Positions 1 to 6,624 of a DNA stretch of 18,755 nucleotides are shown here, piece by piece. Source of the stretch: Lentisphaerota bacterium (GTDB lineage: Bacteria > Verrucomicrobiota > Lentisphaeria > Oligosphaerales > PUNB01); the NCBI GenBank assembly GCA_003552565.1, contig PUNB01000249.1, positions 1 through 18,755 of the forward strand, given 5' to 3'. Every line of letters begins with the position of its first letter. Within the stretch, counting starts at the first letter, position 1. The notes under the pieces were generated by a model, which saw only the letters and a list, made by a program, of their open reading frames with translations, did not search any database and was not told the origin of the DNA. Position numbers and translations under genes: made by a program.

Positions 1-647
1 CGCCCCTCGACAATGAAAGCGATACGGTCGCACAATCGTTCAGCCTCTTCGATATAATGAGTGGTTAAAAAAATGGTGGTGCCGCTTTGATTCAAATCGG
101 CGATCAGCTGCCGCAGCTGGCGGGCGCTGGCTACGTCAATCCCGGTAGTCGGTTCGTCCAAGAACAGAATTTCCGGCTGATGAATAATCCCGGCGGCAAT
201 AGTCAGTTTGCGCTTCATCCCCTTGGAATAACCGCCGAATTTGCGTTCCGCCGCCGGACGCAGGCCGAAGCGCTCCAGCAAATCCCGGGCTCTTTTTTCA
301 CGTTCATTTTTATTCAGACCATAGAGAGCGGCGCAGAAACACAGATTGTCGAAACCGCTTAACTCCGGATAAAGATTGCTTTCGTCCGGCACCACTCCGA
401 GCAGATGCTGAGCCGCCCGCGGATTGCCGGTGCAGTCAATCTCCCCGATCCGCACCGTTCCCGCGTCAGCCCGGGCCAGGCCGGTTAATATGTTGATGGT
501 GGTGGTCTTACCCGCGCCGTTGGGGCCGAGGAAACCGAAAAGCTCACCTCTGTGAACAGAGAAATCGACCCCGTCAACGGCCTGAACATCTTCAAAACGC
601 TTACTCAAGCTGTTTACCTGAATGGCGGATTCATTTTTGTTTGTCAT
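1..647 (-). CDS. ABC-2 type transporter ATP-binding protein (partial, C-terminus off window)
   Basis: Only the first 215 codons are inside the window; the gene starts with ATG at 647 and runs off the left edge. Translating the minus strand gives a nucleotide-binding domain of the CcmA/DrrA-like class that powers ABC-2 type export of drugs, lipids or polysaccharides. Visible motifs are Walker A GPNGAGKT (residues about 41-48), a signature of the YSKGM type instead of LSGGQ (about 137-147), Walker B ILFLDEPTTGID (about 158-168) and the H-loop TTH (about 193-195). The YSKGM variant is normal in this subfamily. A matching membrane subunit would be expected further left. The ribosome site is weak: a GTGAG stretch lies upstream of the ATG. 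The substrate cannot be told from the ATPase alone. Confidence 0.93.
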   Translation of the reverse strand, partial: MTNKNESAIQVNSLSKRFEDVQAVDGVDFSVHRGELFGFLGPNGAGKTTTINILTGLARADAGTVRIGEIDCTGNPRAAQHLLGVVPDESNLYPELSGFDNLCFCAALYGLNKNEREKRARDLLERFGLRPAAERKFGGYSKGMKRKLTIAAGIIHQPEILFLDEPTTGIDVASARQLRQLIADLNQSGTTIFLTTHYIEEAERLCDRIAFIVEG

Positions 648-1020
648 AATTACGAACTCACTTTTTAATTTTTGCCTTGGCAGCGGAAGTTGTGGTCACA
701 TTGTGCCCATTCGCGTAGATTCGCAGTTGAAACATGGAACAATAGGCTTTTTTATTGTAAAATGATTAAGTAAATGCGCGAATACTAATATTCAAGACAA
801 AGCTTAAACCATGAAGTTCCTGGAAACAGAGAATATCGCAGACCAGCCGGAATGCGTCACTGAAAGGTGGAAGCCGTTAAAACTTTTGAACCGCCAATGG
901 ACACGAATAAACGCGAATAAAAAGGGGAGCCGGCTGAATCATCCGCGTACATTCGCGGTTTTTATTTAACTTAAATTTCTTGCGAACCATTATAAACGCA
1001 CCGTGATTGACGGGTTACGA
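648..1020. other. Gene-free spacer with CGCGAAT-type repeats
   Basis: No convincing gene is seen in these 373 bases. The stretch carries several degenerate 10-11 nt units built on CGCGAAT in both orientations: CATTCGCGTAGATTCGCAG at 709-727, two units around 902-921, and CGCGTACATTCGCGG at 944-958. Such units are common intergenic clutter in large genomes of PVC-type bacteria (my recollection, not checked). The promoter of the minus-strand ABC ATPase should lie at its left end, but no clear -35/-10 pair stands out. Confidence 0.5.
943..967 (+). terminator. Hairpin plus T-run, terminator-like
   Basis: CCGCG (943-947), a 6-nt loop and CGCGG (954-958) are followed by TTTTTATTT. This has the shape of an intrinsic terminator on the plus strand, but no plus-strand gene ends before it. 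It is built from the local CGCGAAT repeat, so the resemblance may be incidental. Confidence 0.3.
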
Positions 1021-1224
1021 TCAGTCGCGAACCCAATATTCGCGAATCTTCATTTCCCCGCCGGTATAGTAATAGAAACGATCGTTGTTTTCAAAGTGAA
1101 TTTCAGCCCGCCAGTCGGCGAACTCTCTTTCGCCGATAAACTGATTGTTTTCTGATAATTCATAGAAATAACCATAAAAAACACAAAAAGTGGACAGCTT
1201 TTTTTCACCACCCGTTCGCTTCGC
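1021..1224 (-). pseudogene. Decayed ORF remnant (C-terminal fragment)
   Basis: A minus-strand reading frame of 67 codons is open from an upstream in-frame stop (1225-1227) to TGA at 1021-1023. It has no ATG, GTG or TTG start except an ATG close to the end. The last 45 or so codons read like real protein, rich in Tyr, Phe, Glu and Asn and ending in REYWVRD, with codon use similar to neighbouring genes. The upstream part runs into A/T-rich low-complexity DNA. I read it as the tail of a gene whose 5' part is lost. I do not recognise the family, and it could also be a chance ORF. Confidence 0.3.
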
Positions 1225-1290
1225 TCACTAGAGGGAACCGCAGAGGAAGCCAGAGTTTAATTCCAATAAACAGAAAGACTGAAATTTTTA

Positions 1291-1352
1291 GACAGAAATA
1301 TCGGGGACAGAAAGATTTTTCAACATTTTTTATGTTCACACATATTTCTGTC
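1291..1352. repeat. Long imperfect hairpin with perfect 11-bp arms
   Basis: GACAGAAATAT at 1291-1301 is exactly complementary to ATATTTCTGTC at 1342-1352. Inside lie a further GACAGAAA unit and a small AACAT/ATGTT stem (1322-1336). It sits just 3' of hicB, so it could end or protect the hicAB transcript. The T-run (1353-1359) is on the plus strand, which does not suit termination of the minus-strand operon. Confidence 0.55.
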
Positions 1353-1364
1353 TTTTTTTGCTTT

Positions 1365-1577
1365 TCAGGCAAAAACAAGGCGGCGGCCAAGCGGTTTGGG
1401 TATAGGGTCGCCGAATTCTTTAGCTGTTTCCAGCCAAAGCCTCTCCGCAGCTTTCGCGTTAGCCAATGCTTCTTCCTGGGTATCACCGTGCCCCATACAG
1501 CCTGGCAGCTCTGGTATTTCGGCAACATAGGACTCGTCCTCAGCGCTCCAAAAAATAATAACTTCGTACTTGTCCAT
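1365..1577 (-). CDS. hicB: HicB-family antitoxin
   Basis: This 70-residue protein has the HicB N-terminal domain, a partial RNase H-like fold: an EVIIFWS-type first strand, the E-D-E-S-Y-V-A-E-I-P-E-L-P-G-C segment (residues about 13-27) and a following helix with EEALANAKAA. In HicAB modules this protein binds and blocks the HicA mRNA interferase and usually also represses its own operon. This copy is short and lacks a clear C-terminal ribbon-helix-helix or helix-turn-helix, so direct DNA binding by HicB alone is uncertain. Its ATG overlaps the stop of hicA by one base (TAATG), which supports translational coupling. Confidence 0.9.
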   Translation of the reverse strand: MDKYEVIIFWSAEDESYVAEIPELPGCMGHGDTQEEALANAKAAERLWLETAKEFGDPIPKPLGRRLVFA

Positions 1578-1831
1578 TATAGTTCGTCTCCCAGTTTATA
1601 CCGCAGAATAATTTCTCGTACCTGACGTACCTGATAGGCTTTTGCGTGACTGCCGCTGCGCTGCAAGTTCGGTTTTTCCATAATCCCTTCTCGTCTAAAA
1701 ACATTGTGACTGCCATGCGTTCTTCTCTCAAATCCTAGGCGTTCAAGCAGTCGGCATAGATCATCAAATGCAATATTGGCATCGCTCGTGCCGCGCAGCA
1801 CTCGTTCAAGTATTTTGTCCCATTTGCTCAT
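1577..1831 (-). CDS. hicA: HicA-family mRNA interferase toxin
   Basis: I choose ATG at 1831, giving an 84-residue protein beginning MSKWDKIL. A longer frame to 1867 is possible, but its extra 12 residues (MIFAGHRRNHIA) are not typical of the family. HicA is a small double-stranded-RNA-binding-like RNase that cleaves mRNA. The catalytic His lies in the GSH motif (H42) inside the segment RRTHGSHNVFRR. The C-terminal part (QVREIILRYKL) matches the usual helix. It precedes hicB, the classic gene order. No strong ribosome site precedes the start; an AGGCG lies about 13 bases upstream. Confidence 0.9.
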   Translation of the reverse strand: MSKWDKILERVLRGTSDANIAFDDLCRLLERLGFERRTHGSHNVFRREGIMEKPNLQRSGSHAKAYQVRQVREIILRYKLGDEL

Positions 1832-2032
1832 AGCAATATGATTACGCCTGTGACCTGCAAATATCAATCATCTTTTATCACAGAACAACTGATTCTTGAG
1901 TTAGCCGATTTCCCTACTGGCCAGAATATCGGGAAATACAATGTATAATAATCTTCTTTTTTGTTTTTTCAACGTATCCATCCAAAAGCGGCGTAAGCCG
2001 TCAGAGAAAGGTGGAAATATCGTGCCGGTTGA

Positions 2033-2047
2033 TCCGCCTCAGGCGGA
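2033..2047. repeat. 15-nt palindrome TCCGCCT-C-AGGCGGA, copy 1
   Basis: A perfect 7-bp inverted repeat around one central base. The same word occurs at 6402-6416, where it looks inserted into another repeat. It behaves like a REP-type short palindrome. Confidence 0.7.
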
Positions 2048-2108
2048 ACGACTACGGACTACGATTCGAGCGTACCCAATCGTCCACCGTAGTCGTCGCC
2101 GTAGTCGT
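2048..2108. repeat. Inverted and direct CGTAGTCG units
   Basis: ACGACTACGG at 2048-2057 pairs with CCGTAGTCGT at 2099-2108, and each side carries a further copy of the CGACTACG word. This can form a large stem with a loop of about 41 bases. Function unknown. Confidence 0.5.
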
Positions 2109-2159
2109 ATACCGAAACTGGAACCACTTTGCACCTGCGACTGAAGCATTACAAAGCCG

Positions 2160-2188
2160 CATCGAGCCGGGGCGGACCCGGCCCGATG
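2160..2188 (-). terminator. Likely hcp terminator hairpin
   Basis: About 20 bases beyond the hcp stop codon, the arms CATCG-A-GCCGGG and CCCGGC-C-CGATG form an 11-bp stem with one mismatch and a GCGGA loop. On the minus strand it is followed by only a short T-rich stretch (GGCTTTGT), so termination may be partial. Confidence 0.5.
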
Positions 2189-2207
2189 TGCAAGATAATC
2201 AATCGAT

Positions 2208-3863
2208 TCAGCCGAGAATCTGCTTCATATCCTCCTCGACCGTGGAGATCGGGGCGATGTTGAAGTTCTCAACCAGAACGTTCAGCACCGCCGGAGTGAC
2301 GAAAGCCGGCAGTGAGGGGCCCAGTTTTATGTTCCTGATTCCCAGGTGCAGCAGGGTCAGGAGTATGGCCACCGCCTTCTGTTCGTACCAGGAGAGTACC
2401 ATCGACAGCGGCAGATCATTGACCTCACACTCAAAGGCTCCCGCCAGGGCGGAGGCGATTTGTATCGCTGAATAGGCGTCATTGCACTGGCCGACATCCA
2501 GGAGCCGCGGAATACCGCCGATGTCGCCGAAATCCATTTTATTGAAGCGGTATTTGCCGCAGGCCAGAGTCAGAATCACGCAATCCTCCGGCACTTTTTC
2601 GGCAAATTCGGTATAGTAATTACGGCCTGATTTAGCGCCGTCACAGCCGCCGATCAGGAAGAAATGACGAATCGCGCCGTTTTTCACGCCGTCAATCACC
2701 TTGTCCGCCACCCCGAGCACGGCGTCATGACCGAAGCCGGTGAGAATTTTCTTTTCTTCGCCGTCTTCGCTGAAACCGGGTTGCGCCAGGGCTTTTTCAA
2801 TCAGCGGGGTGAAATCCTTATCCTCGCCGATATGCTGCACTCCGGGCCAGGCCACCAGGCCGGTGGTGAAAATCCGATCCCGGTATGATTCTTTCGGCTC
2901 CTGAATGCAGTTAGTGGTCATGAGGATGGCGCCCGGGAAAGCGTCGAACTCCCGGCGCTGATCCTGCCAGGCACCGCCGTAATTGCCGGCCAGGTGGGGA
3001 TACTTGTTGAGCTTCGGATAACCGTGCGCCGGCAGCATTTCGGAATGGGTGTAGATATTGATGCCGGTGCCTTCGGTCTGCTGCAGAAGCAGCTCCAGAT
3101 CGCGCAGATCGTGGCCGGAGACCAGGATCGCTTTGCCCTTGACCGGTGTGATCCGCACCGGGGTCGGCTGCGGATGGTCATAGGTGTCGGTGTGTGCTTG
3201 GCTCAGCTGGGCCATGACTTTCAAGTTAAGTTCACCGCAGCGCAGAGCCGTGGAAGTCAGCTGTTCAGCATCCTGAGGATTGTCCGCCAGATAACTGAGG
3301 GTCTCATGGAAGAAGGCCAGGTTTTCTTCGTTGTCATACCCCAGGATGCGGGCATGATCAGCGTAAGCCGCCGAACCTTTCAAACCGTAAATAATCAGTT
3401 CCTGAAGCCCTGTCACATCTTCGCCGTTGGCGGATATTCTTTTCTCAATTCCGATTTCTTCCGCTTGACGTTTCAGCCCTTCGGAGTCGGCCGCCGGCTC
3501 CCATTGCGCGGGGCCGGAAAGCTGTTCGGGGGTCTGTCCGGCTCGAGCAGCCGCCTCTTCATAAAGCTCTCTGGCGCGTTTTTTCGCCGAACCCAGACGG
3601 CGCGCGACCTGCTCCACCCGGTCAGTGTCGAAGTTTACGTTGGTCACCGTGGTGAACAACCCTTCGATCATTGCCTGATCCACTTCCGGATCGCGGGCTC
3701 CCAGTTGACGGGCCCGATGAGCGTACTGGGATACGCCTTTGACAGCGTGAACGACCAAATCCTGCATGGCCGAAGTATCCGGCTGTTTGCCGCAGACTCC
3801 GATTGAGGTGCAGCCTTCATTCCGAGCCGCCTGTTCACATTGATAACAAAACATGTTACTCAT
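2208..3863 (-). CDS. hcp: Hybrid-cluster protein (hydroxylamine reductase / NO reductase-type)
   Basis: 551 residues, full length for the family. Hcp carries a [4Fe-4S] cluster and the 4Fe-2S-2O hybrid cluster. It reduces hydroxylamine in vitro and is linked to NO and nitrosative-stress defence in anaerobes. The N-terminal cluster motif is C6-X2-C9-X8-C18-X5-C24, the class I spacing known from Desulfovibrio rather than the enterobacterial class II. All expected hybrid-cluster ligands are visible: H251, E275, C319, C407, C435, C460, E494 and K496 (in the WYEQK motif). ATG at 3863 has a good AGGAG about 9 bases upstream. The upstream neighbour on the same strand is its usual ferredoxin partner, with a 156-base gap containing two hairpins. 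This suggests a shared regulon, possibly with separate mRNA stability. Confidence 0.97.
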   Translation of the reverse strand: MSNMFCYQCEQAARNEGCTSIGVCGKQPDTSAMQDLVVHAVKGVSQYAHRARQLGARDPEVDQAMIEGLFTTVTNVNFDTDRVEQVARRLGSAKKRARELYEEAAARAGQTPEQLSGPAQWEPAADSEGLKRQAEEIGIEKRISANGEDVTGLQELIIYGLKGSAAYADHARILGYDNEENLAFFHETLSYLADNPQDAEQLTSTALRCGELNLKVMAQLSQAHTDTYDHPQPTPVRITPVKGKAILVSGHDLRDLELLLQQTEGTGINIYTHSEMLPAHGYPKLNKYPHLAGNYGGAWQDQRREFDAFPGAILMTTNCIQEPKESYRDRIFTTGLVAWPGVQHIGEDKDFTPLIEKALAQPGFSEDGEEKKILTGFGHDAVLGVADKVIDGVKNGAIRHFFLIGGCDGAKSGRNYYTEFAEKVPEDCVILTLACGKYRFNKMDFGDIGGIPRLLDVGQCNDAYSAIQIASALAGAFECEVNDLPLSMVLSWYEQKAVAILLTLLHLGIRNIKLGPSLPAFVTPAVLNVLVENFNIAPISTVEEDMKQILG

Positions 3864-3898
3864 AATTAGATTCTCCTATGTTTTTTCTGGTTAAAGGT

Positions 3899-3919
3899 CC
3901 GCCGGAACCATTCCGGCGG
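3899..3919 (-). promoter_or_regulatory. Perfect 9-bp hairpin in the hcp leader
   Basis: CCGCCGGAA (3899-3907), loop CCA, and TTCCGGCGG (3911-3919) lie 36-56 bases upstream of the hcp start. On the minus strand no T-run follows, so it is not a terminator. A leader structure, mRNA-stabilising stem or REP-like unit are all possible. Confidence 0.5.
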
Positions 3920-3933
3920 GACTGTTCAGACTT

Positions 3934-3957
3934 GGGTTGCCACCTGCAACCCTTTTT
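3934..3957 (+). terminator. Hairpin with T-run between ferredoxin gene and hcp
   Basis: GGGTTGC (3934-3940), loop CACCT, GCAACCC (3946-3952), then TTTTT. Terminator geometry is on the plus strand, where no gene ends. In the minus-strand transcript it is simply a second stem 5' of hcp, so it may mark an mRNA processing or stability boundary between the two genes. Confidence 0.4.
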
Positions 3958-4019
3958 GACAACTACGATTTACAATTTACTGCTTACTAATACAAACTTT
4001 CACTCTCAGTGTACTTCTA

Positions 4020-4769
4020 TCAAGACTCTTCATCCTCTTTAACATCTCCCTGGATTCCGATTTTCACCTTTCGTACGGGCATGTTTTTGCCGGAGGCCGC
4101 GACGGCTTGTTCGGCTATTCGCAGCATGCCATGGCAGCACGGCACCTCCATGTAGGCAACCGTCAGGCTGTTTATATTATTAGACTCGATAATAGCGCTC
4201 ATTTTCTCGATATAATCATTAATGCGCTGATCCAGTTTAGGGCAGGCCACAACCATTCTGCGTCCCTGCAGCAGCCGCGACTGGAAGTCGCCCAGAGCGT
4301 AGGCCACGCAATCGGCTGTTATAAGAATATCCGCGTCCTGCCAGTAAGGCGCGTTGACCGGAACCAGAGCAAGCTGAATCGGCCACTGCCGCAGAGCCGA
4401 GGGCTGAATCGGTTCCGAGCCGTCCTTTTGCGATACCTGGGACCGCGAATCGTCCTCGAACTGCATCATCCGCATACCCGGACAGCCGCCGCCGGAAGCG
4501 GCTGGAGGTTGTCCGGTTTTGCTCGCGCTTTGTTCGCGTAAGCGCTGTTGAACCGCATCATCATCATAAGGATCAGCCTCGCGCTCGATTATGGTTATGG
4601 CATCCCGCGGACATTCCCCGAGACAGTCGCCCAGGCCGTCGCAATAAATATCGCTGACCAGTTGAGCTTTACCGTTGACCAGCTCGATGGCACCCTCATG
4701 GCAGGCCTCGATACAGAGACCGCAGCCGTCACATTTTTCCTGATCTATCTGAACAATTTTTCTTTTCAT
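4020..4769 (-). CDS. Ferredoxin-domain protein, Hcp partner family
   Basis: I choose ATG at 4769 (249 residues, MKRKIVQID...), with AGGA about 12 bases upstream; a TTG start ten codons earlier is possible. The N-terminal domain has one complete [4Fe-4S] motif, C13-X2-C16-X2-C19-X3-C23. A second, reduced motif in the CDGLGDCLGECP segment has only three cysteines (C43, C49, C53). This pattern is characteristic of the ferredoxins commonly found beside hcp in anaerobes and is likely the electron donor to Hcp. After a Gly/Ser/Pro-rich linker with a GGGCPG element comes a C-terminal half with further conserved cysteines (ADC, ACPKLD, VPCCHG), a possible extra metal or redox site. The location is cytoplasmic. 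Electron transfer to Hcp is inference from family and position. Confidence 0.88.
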   Translation of the reverse strand: MKRKIVQIDQEKCDGCGLCIEACHEGAIELVNGKAQLVSDIYCDGLGDCLGECPRDAITIIEREADPYDDDAVQQRLREQSASKTGQPPAASGGGCPGMRMMQFEDDSRSQVSQKDGSEPIQPSALRQWPIQLALVPVNAPYWQDADILITADCVAYALGDFQSRLLQGRRMVVACPKLDQRINDYIEKMSAIIESNNINSLTVAYMEVPCCHGMLRIAEQAVAASGKNMPVRKVKIGIQGDVKEDEES

Positions 4770-4834
4770 CTTTATGTTTTTCCTGTTTTTTTTGTTCAAA
4801 ATTTCCGCCGCTGTTTAATCTGTATATCAGTACT

Positions 4835-4864
4835 ATAATACCATAATATGGCAATGCAAATCAA
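4835..4864 (-). promoter_or_regulatory. Candidate promoter of the ferredoxin-hcp unit
   Basis: On the minus strand TTGATT (4859-4864), an 18-base spacer and TATTAT (4835-4840) lie 66 bases upstream of the ATG at 4769. An alternative overlapping pair is TTGCAT/TATAGT with 16 bases. The spacer contains the palindrome CCATAATATGG, a plausible operator. No clear match to a known NO-sensing regulator box was recognised. Confidence 0.45.
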
Positions 4865-4978
4865 GTCTGAAGACAATTTTAGAGATTTTTTCACGGAGTG
4901 CTCAAGAAGCTATTCATAATTCGTAATCTATAATGTGTAATTCGTAATATGTAATGTAAACACCTTTACAACATCTAA

Positions 4979-6232
4979 TTAATCATTGACGGCTTCAAAC
5001 CGCAGGAAGATTAAATAAAGCGTCATAAGTACCGCGGTCAGGGATAGAAACATTACGGGAATTGACAGATGATCCGCGATCAGGCCGAGAAGCGGGGCCA
5101 GAATAACCACGCCCAATGAGCGCAGCTGCGAATCTATCGACAGCATAGTGGCGCGCTGCTGGGGCTGGATATGTTTTGAGAGGTGGTCAAGCAGGATGGG
5201 GCGTCTGAGGTTGAAGAAGATGAAAAGCAGCATAAAAAACCCGATTAAAACCGGCAGACTGCGCTCGGCGGCAAGCCCAATCCCGGTGAAGGTCAGAGCG
5301 TTCAGCAGGAAAAGCAGATTCAGCGGGCTCTCAGAATTCCGGAAGAAGTTTTTCAGTAGATAGGCCTTCCGGGCGCTTACAGCACTTATAAGATAAATGA
5401 CGAGGTAAAAAGCGCTTATTACTATTGTATCGGCGGTTTCCTCACCGGCCGCGACCGCTCCGTGAACTCCGGCCGCCGCTCCGCCGATAATCATGGCCTG
5501 CACCATTGGCTGAATGTAATCCTTGGCAGCTTTGAAAGCACTGTCATATATGGCTGAATTGACGAGTGAAATTCTTAGATCTTTCACCTTCCTGAGACCG
5601 TTCAGGCTCTCTGCGGCGTGTTGTTTTAAACGCTCCAGGAAACGTCCGGTGCCGGATATTGCTCTGTCATGACGTGAAGCCGGGTAGGTCAACACAAGAC
5701 CCAATGCCATTAGGTAAGGGATTGTGGAAAAGAGAAAGCCCGCACGGTAGTTCTCGGTCAGCAGCACTATGACACCCGCTCCAATTGCTGAAAGTGCTGA
5801 ACCCGTGAGAGACACTGACCGGGTGAAACCATAAACCCTCGCTTTCTGGTCTTTCATTCCCTGATCGTCAAGGTAATCGAAGATAATCGCTTTGTGGGTG
5901 CCCAGCCTGAAGGCTTCGCCGAGACCGAAAACCACACTGGCGGGCAGAAGCATCCAGAAAGAGTGTGAGATATAGTATAGGAAAAAAGAAACGCTGTACA
6001 GAATAAAGCAGAGCAGGAGGGAACGTTTTCTGCCCCATACGTCGGCAATCGCTCCCGTGGGTATTTCAAATAAATAGGAACTTAGTTCCCGTGCCGACAG
6101 GATGATCCCTATCTGAAAAAAACTCAAACCTATCGACAGCAGGTAGAGATAGAAAAAAGGCTCGAAAAACTTCAGGTTTTTTAGAAAACCGTAAAAGCCG
6201 AATTTGATGATGTTCCGGTCGACGACTCGCAT
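4979..6232 (-). CDS. Major facilitator superfamily transporter
   Basis: 417 residues with about 11-12 hydrophobic segments, the normal size for an MFS permease. The loop between the second and third helices carries MFS motif A, G60-A-I-A-D64-V-W-G67-R-K-R70, preceded by FEIPTG, as in drug or metabolite proton antiporters. A long polar central loop (about residues 185-215) separates the two six-helix halves. It is an inner-membrane protein; the substrate cannot be read from sequence. Start: ATG at 6232 gives a normal short cytosolic N-terminus, but there is no recognisable ribosome site before it, and the upstream DNA is a block of repeats and hairpins. These may have replaced the original control region. 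It is isolated, with no same-function neighbour. Confidence 0.9.
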   Translation of the reverse strand: MRVVDRNIIKFGFYGFLKNLKFFEPFFYLYLLSIGLSFFQIGIILSARELSSYLFEIPTGAIADVWGRKRSLLLCFILYSVSFFLYYISHSFWMLLPASVVFGLGEAFRLGTHKAIIFDYLDDQGMKDQKARVYGFTRSVSLTGSALSAIGAGVIVLLTENYRAGFLFSTIPYLMALGLVLTYPASRHDRAISGTGRFLERLKQHAAESLNGLRKVKDLRISLVNSAIYDSAFKAAKDYIQPMVQAMIIGGAAAGVHGAVAAGEETADTIVISAFYLVIYLISAVSARKAYLLKNFFRNSESPLNLLFLLNALTFTGIGLAAERSLPVLIGFFMLLFIFFNLRRPILLDHLSKHIQPQQRATMLSIDSQLRSLGVVILAPLLGLIADHLSIPVMFLSLTAVLMTLYLIFLRFEAVND

Positions 6233-6250
6233 GTTGTCAGTCAGTGTGCC

Positions 6251-6306
6251 GCCCCCTTACGCCTTCGCCAAGCCTACGGCGCTACAAGGCGGGGGCTCCT
6301 TTTTTT
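6251..6306 (+). terminator. GC-rich hairpin followed by seven T
   Basis: GCCCCC (6251-6256) pairs with GGGGGC (6291-6296), with AT pairs and a small bulge further in, and CC-TTTTTTT follows on the plus strand. No plus-strand gene ends here, so the apparent terminator may only be a repeat module upstream of the minus-strand MFS gene. Confidence 0.35.
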
Positions 6307-6318
6307 GTTGTCGTTTTT

Positions 6319-6338
6319 CCACGGGCTCACGCCCGTGG
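6319..6338. repeat. REP-like hairpin, 8-bp arms
   Basis: CCACGGGC, loop TCAC, GCCCGTGG: a perfect inverted repeat. This word is familiar as an abundant intergenic hairpin in some PVC genomes (from memory). It directly abuts the bracket repeat at 6339. Confidence 0.65.
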
Positions 6339-6485
6339 CTAGAGGGTATGCGAAAAGGTGTTTATGATCTATACACGCACGAATAATAAAACCTAGTCTT
6401 GTCCGCCTCAGGCGGATCTCGCACCTTGTCTGGATTTCTTTCGATTCCTCATTTTTTGGACTAAGTGCGAGACAAGGTGCGAGAC
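6339..6485 (-). repeat. Dispersed bracket repeat, left copy (with insertion)
   Basis: Read on the minus strand, this 147-nt block matches 11101-11228 on the plus strand. The core 6417-6485 matches 11101-11169 at 64 of 69 positions by eye. The core begins and ends with complementary arms, AGACAAGGTGCGAGAC at 6470-6485 and TCTCGCACCTTGTCT at 6417-6431, separated by 38 bases, so it can fold as a hairpin. Beyond the core this copy has a 15-nt palindrome (6402-6416) absent from the right copy. Similarity then resumes through the GTTTTATT and CACCTTTTCGCATA words. Confidence 0.85.
6402..6416. repeat. 15-nt palindrome, copy 2, inserted in the bracket repeat
   Basis: Same word as 2033-2047. Alignment to the right copy of the bracket repeat shows that these 15 bases are extra here, with flanking repeat sequence continuing on both sides. 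Confidence 0.7.
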
Positions 6486-6578
6486 AAGGGGACACACATT
6501 TGAGCACAACCCGACCAAAAGTCCTAACTGAGGGTATCGAAAAATCCGAACTCCTGAGCACAAAAAAAGCGAAAATTA

Positions 6579-6610
6579 TCCCATTTCTTCGAGTTATGGG
6601 ATGACAGTGA
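6579..6610 (-). repeat. 32-nt post-stop repeat, copy 1 (terminator-like)
   Basis: On the minus strand this lies 14 bases after the stop of the HlyD-like gene. It is identical over 32 bases to 14429-14460. It contains the stem TCCCAT / ATGGGA with an 11-base loop. In this copy the stem is followed on the minus strand by TAATTTTCGC and seven T, so it is a reasonable intrinsic terminator for the efflux operon. Confidence 0.75.
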
Positions 6611-6624
6611 AAAACAGGCATACT

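Larger units (their letters stand above)
1832..2207. other. Gene-free spacer between hicA and hcp with several dyads
   Basis: These 376 bases hold no supported gene; small ORFs here are broken by palindromic repeats. Contents in order: ATTTCCC/GGGAAAT arms at 1908-1914 and 1931-1937 with CTGGCCAG between them, in the hicA upstream region and so a possible operator; the 15-nt palindrome at 2033-2047; repeated CGTAGTCG units forming inverted arms at 2048-2057 and 2099-2108; and the hcp terminator at 2160-2188. A weak candidate promoter for hicA is TTGATA, 17 bases, TAATCA on the minus strand. Confidence 0.45.
6233..6624. other. Repeat-packed spacer between MFS gene and efflux operon
   Basis: 392 bases without a gene, made almost wholly of short repeat modules placed end to end: a GC-rich hairpin with T-run (6251-6306), the 8-bp-arm hairpin (6319-6338), the dispersed bracket repeat (6339-6485) carrying an internal palindrome (6402-6416), an unassigned stretch (6486-6578), and the 32-nt post-stop repeat (6579-6610). 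Confidence 0.7.

Noticed and set aside
658..735. 25-residue leader peptide ahead of the ABC ATPase gene
   Set aside because: It has no ribosome site, overlaps a CGCGAAT repeat and shows no attenuator-like codon run.
2994..3806. Long plus-strand ORF opposite hcp
   Set aside because: It lies wholly antisense to a clear hcp with all ligand residues; its composition is that of a mirror frame.
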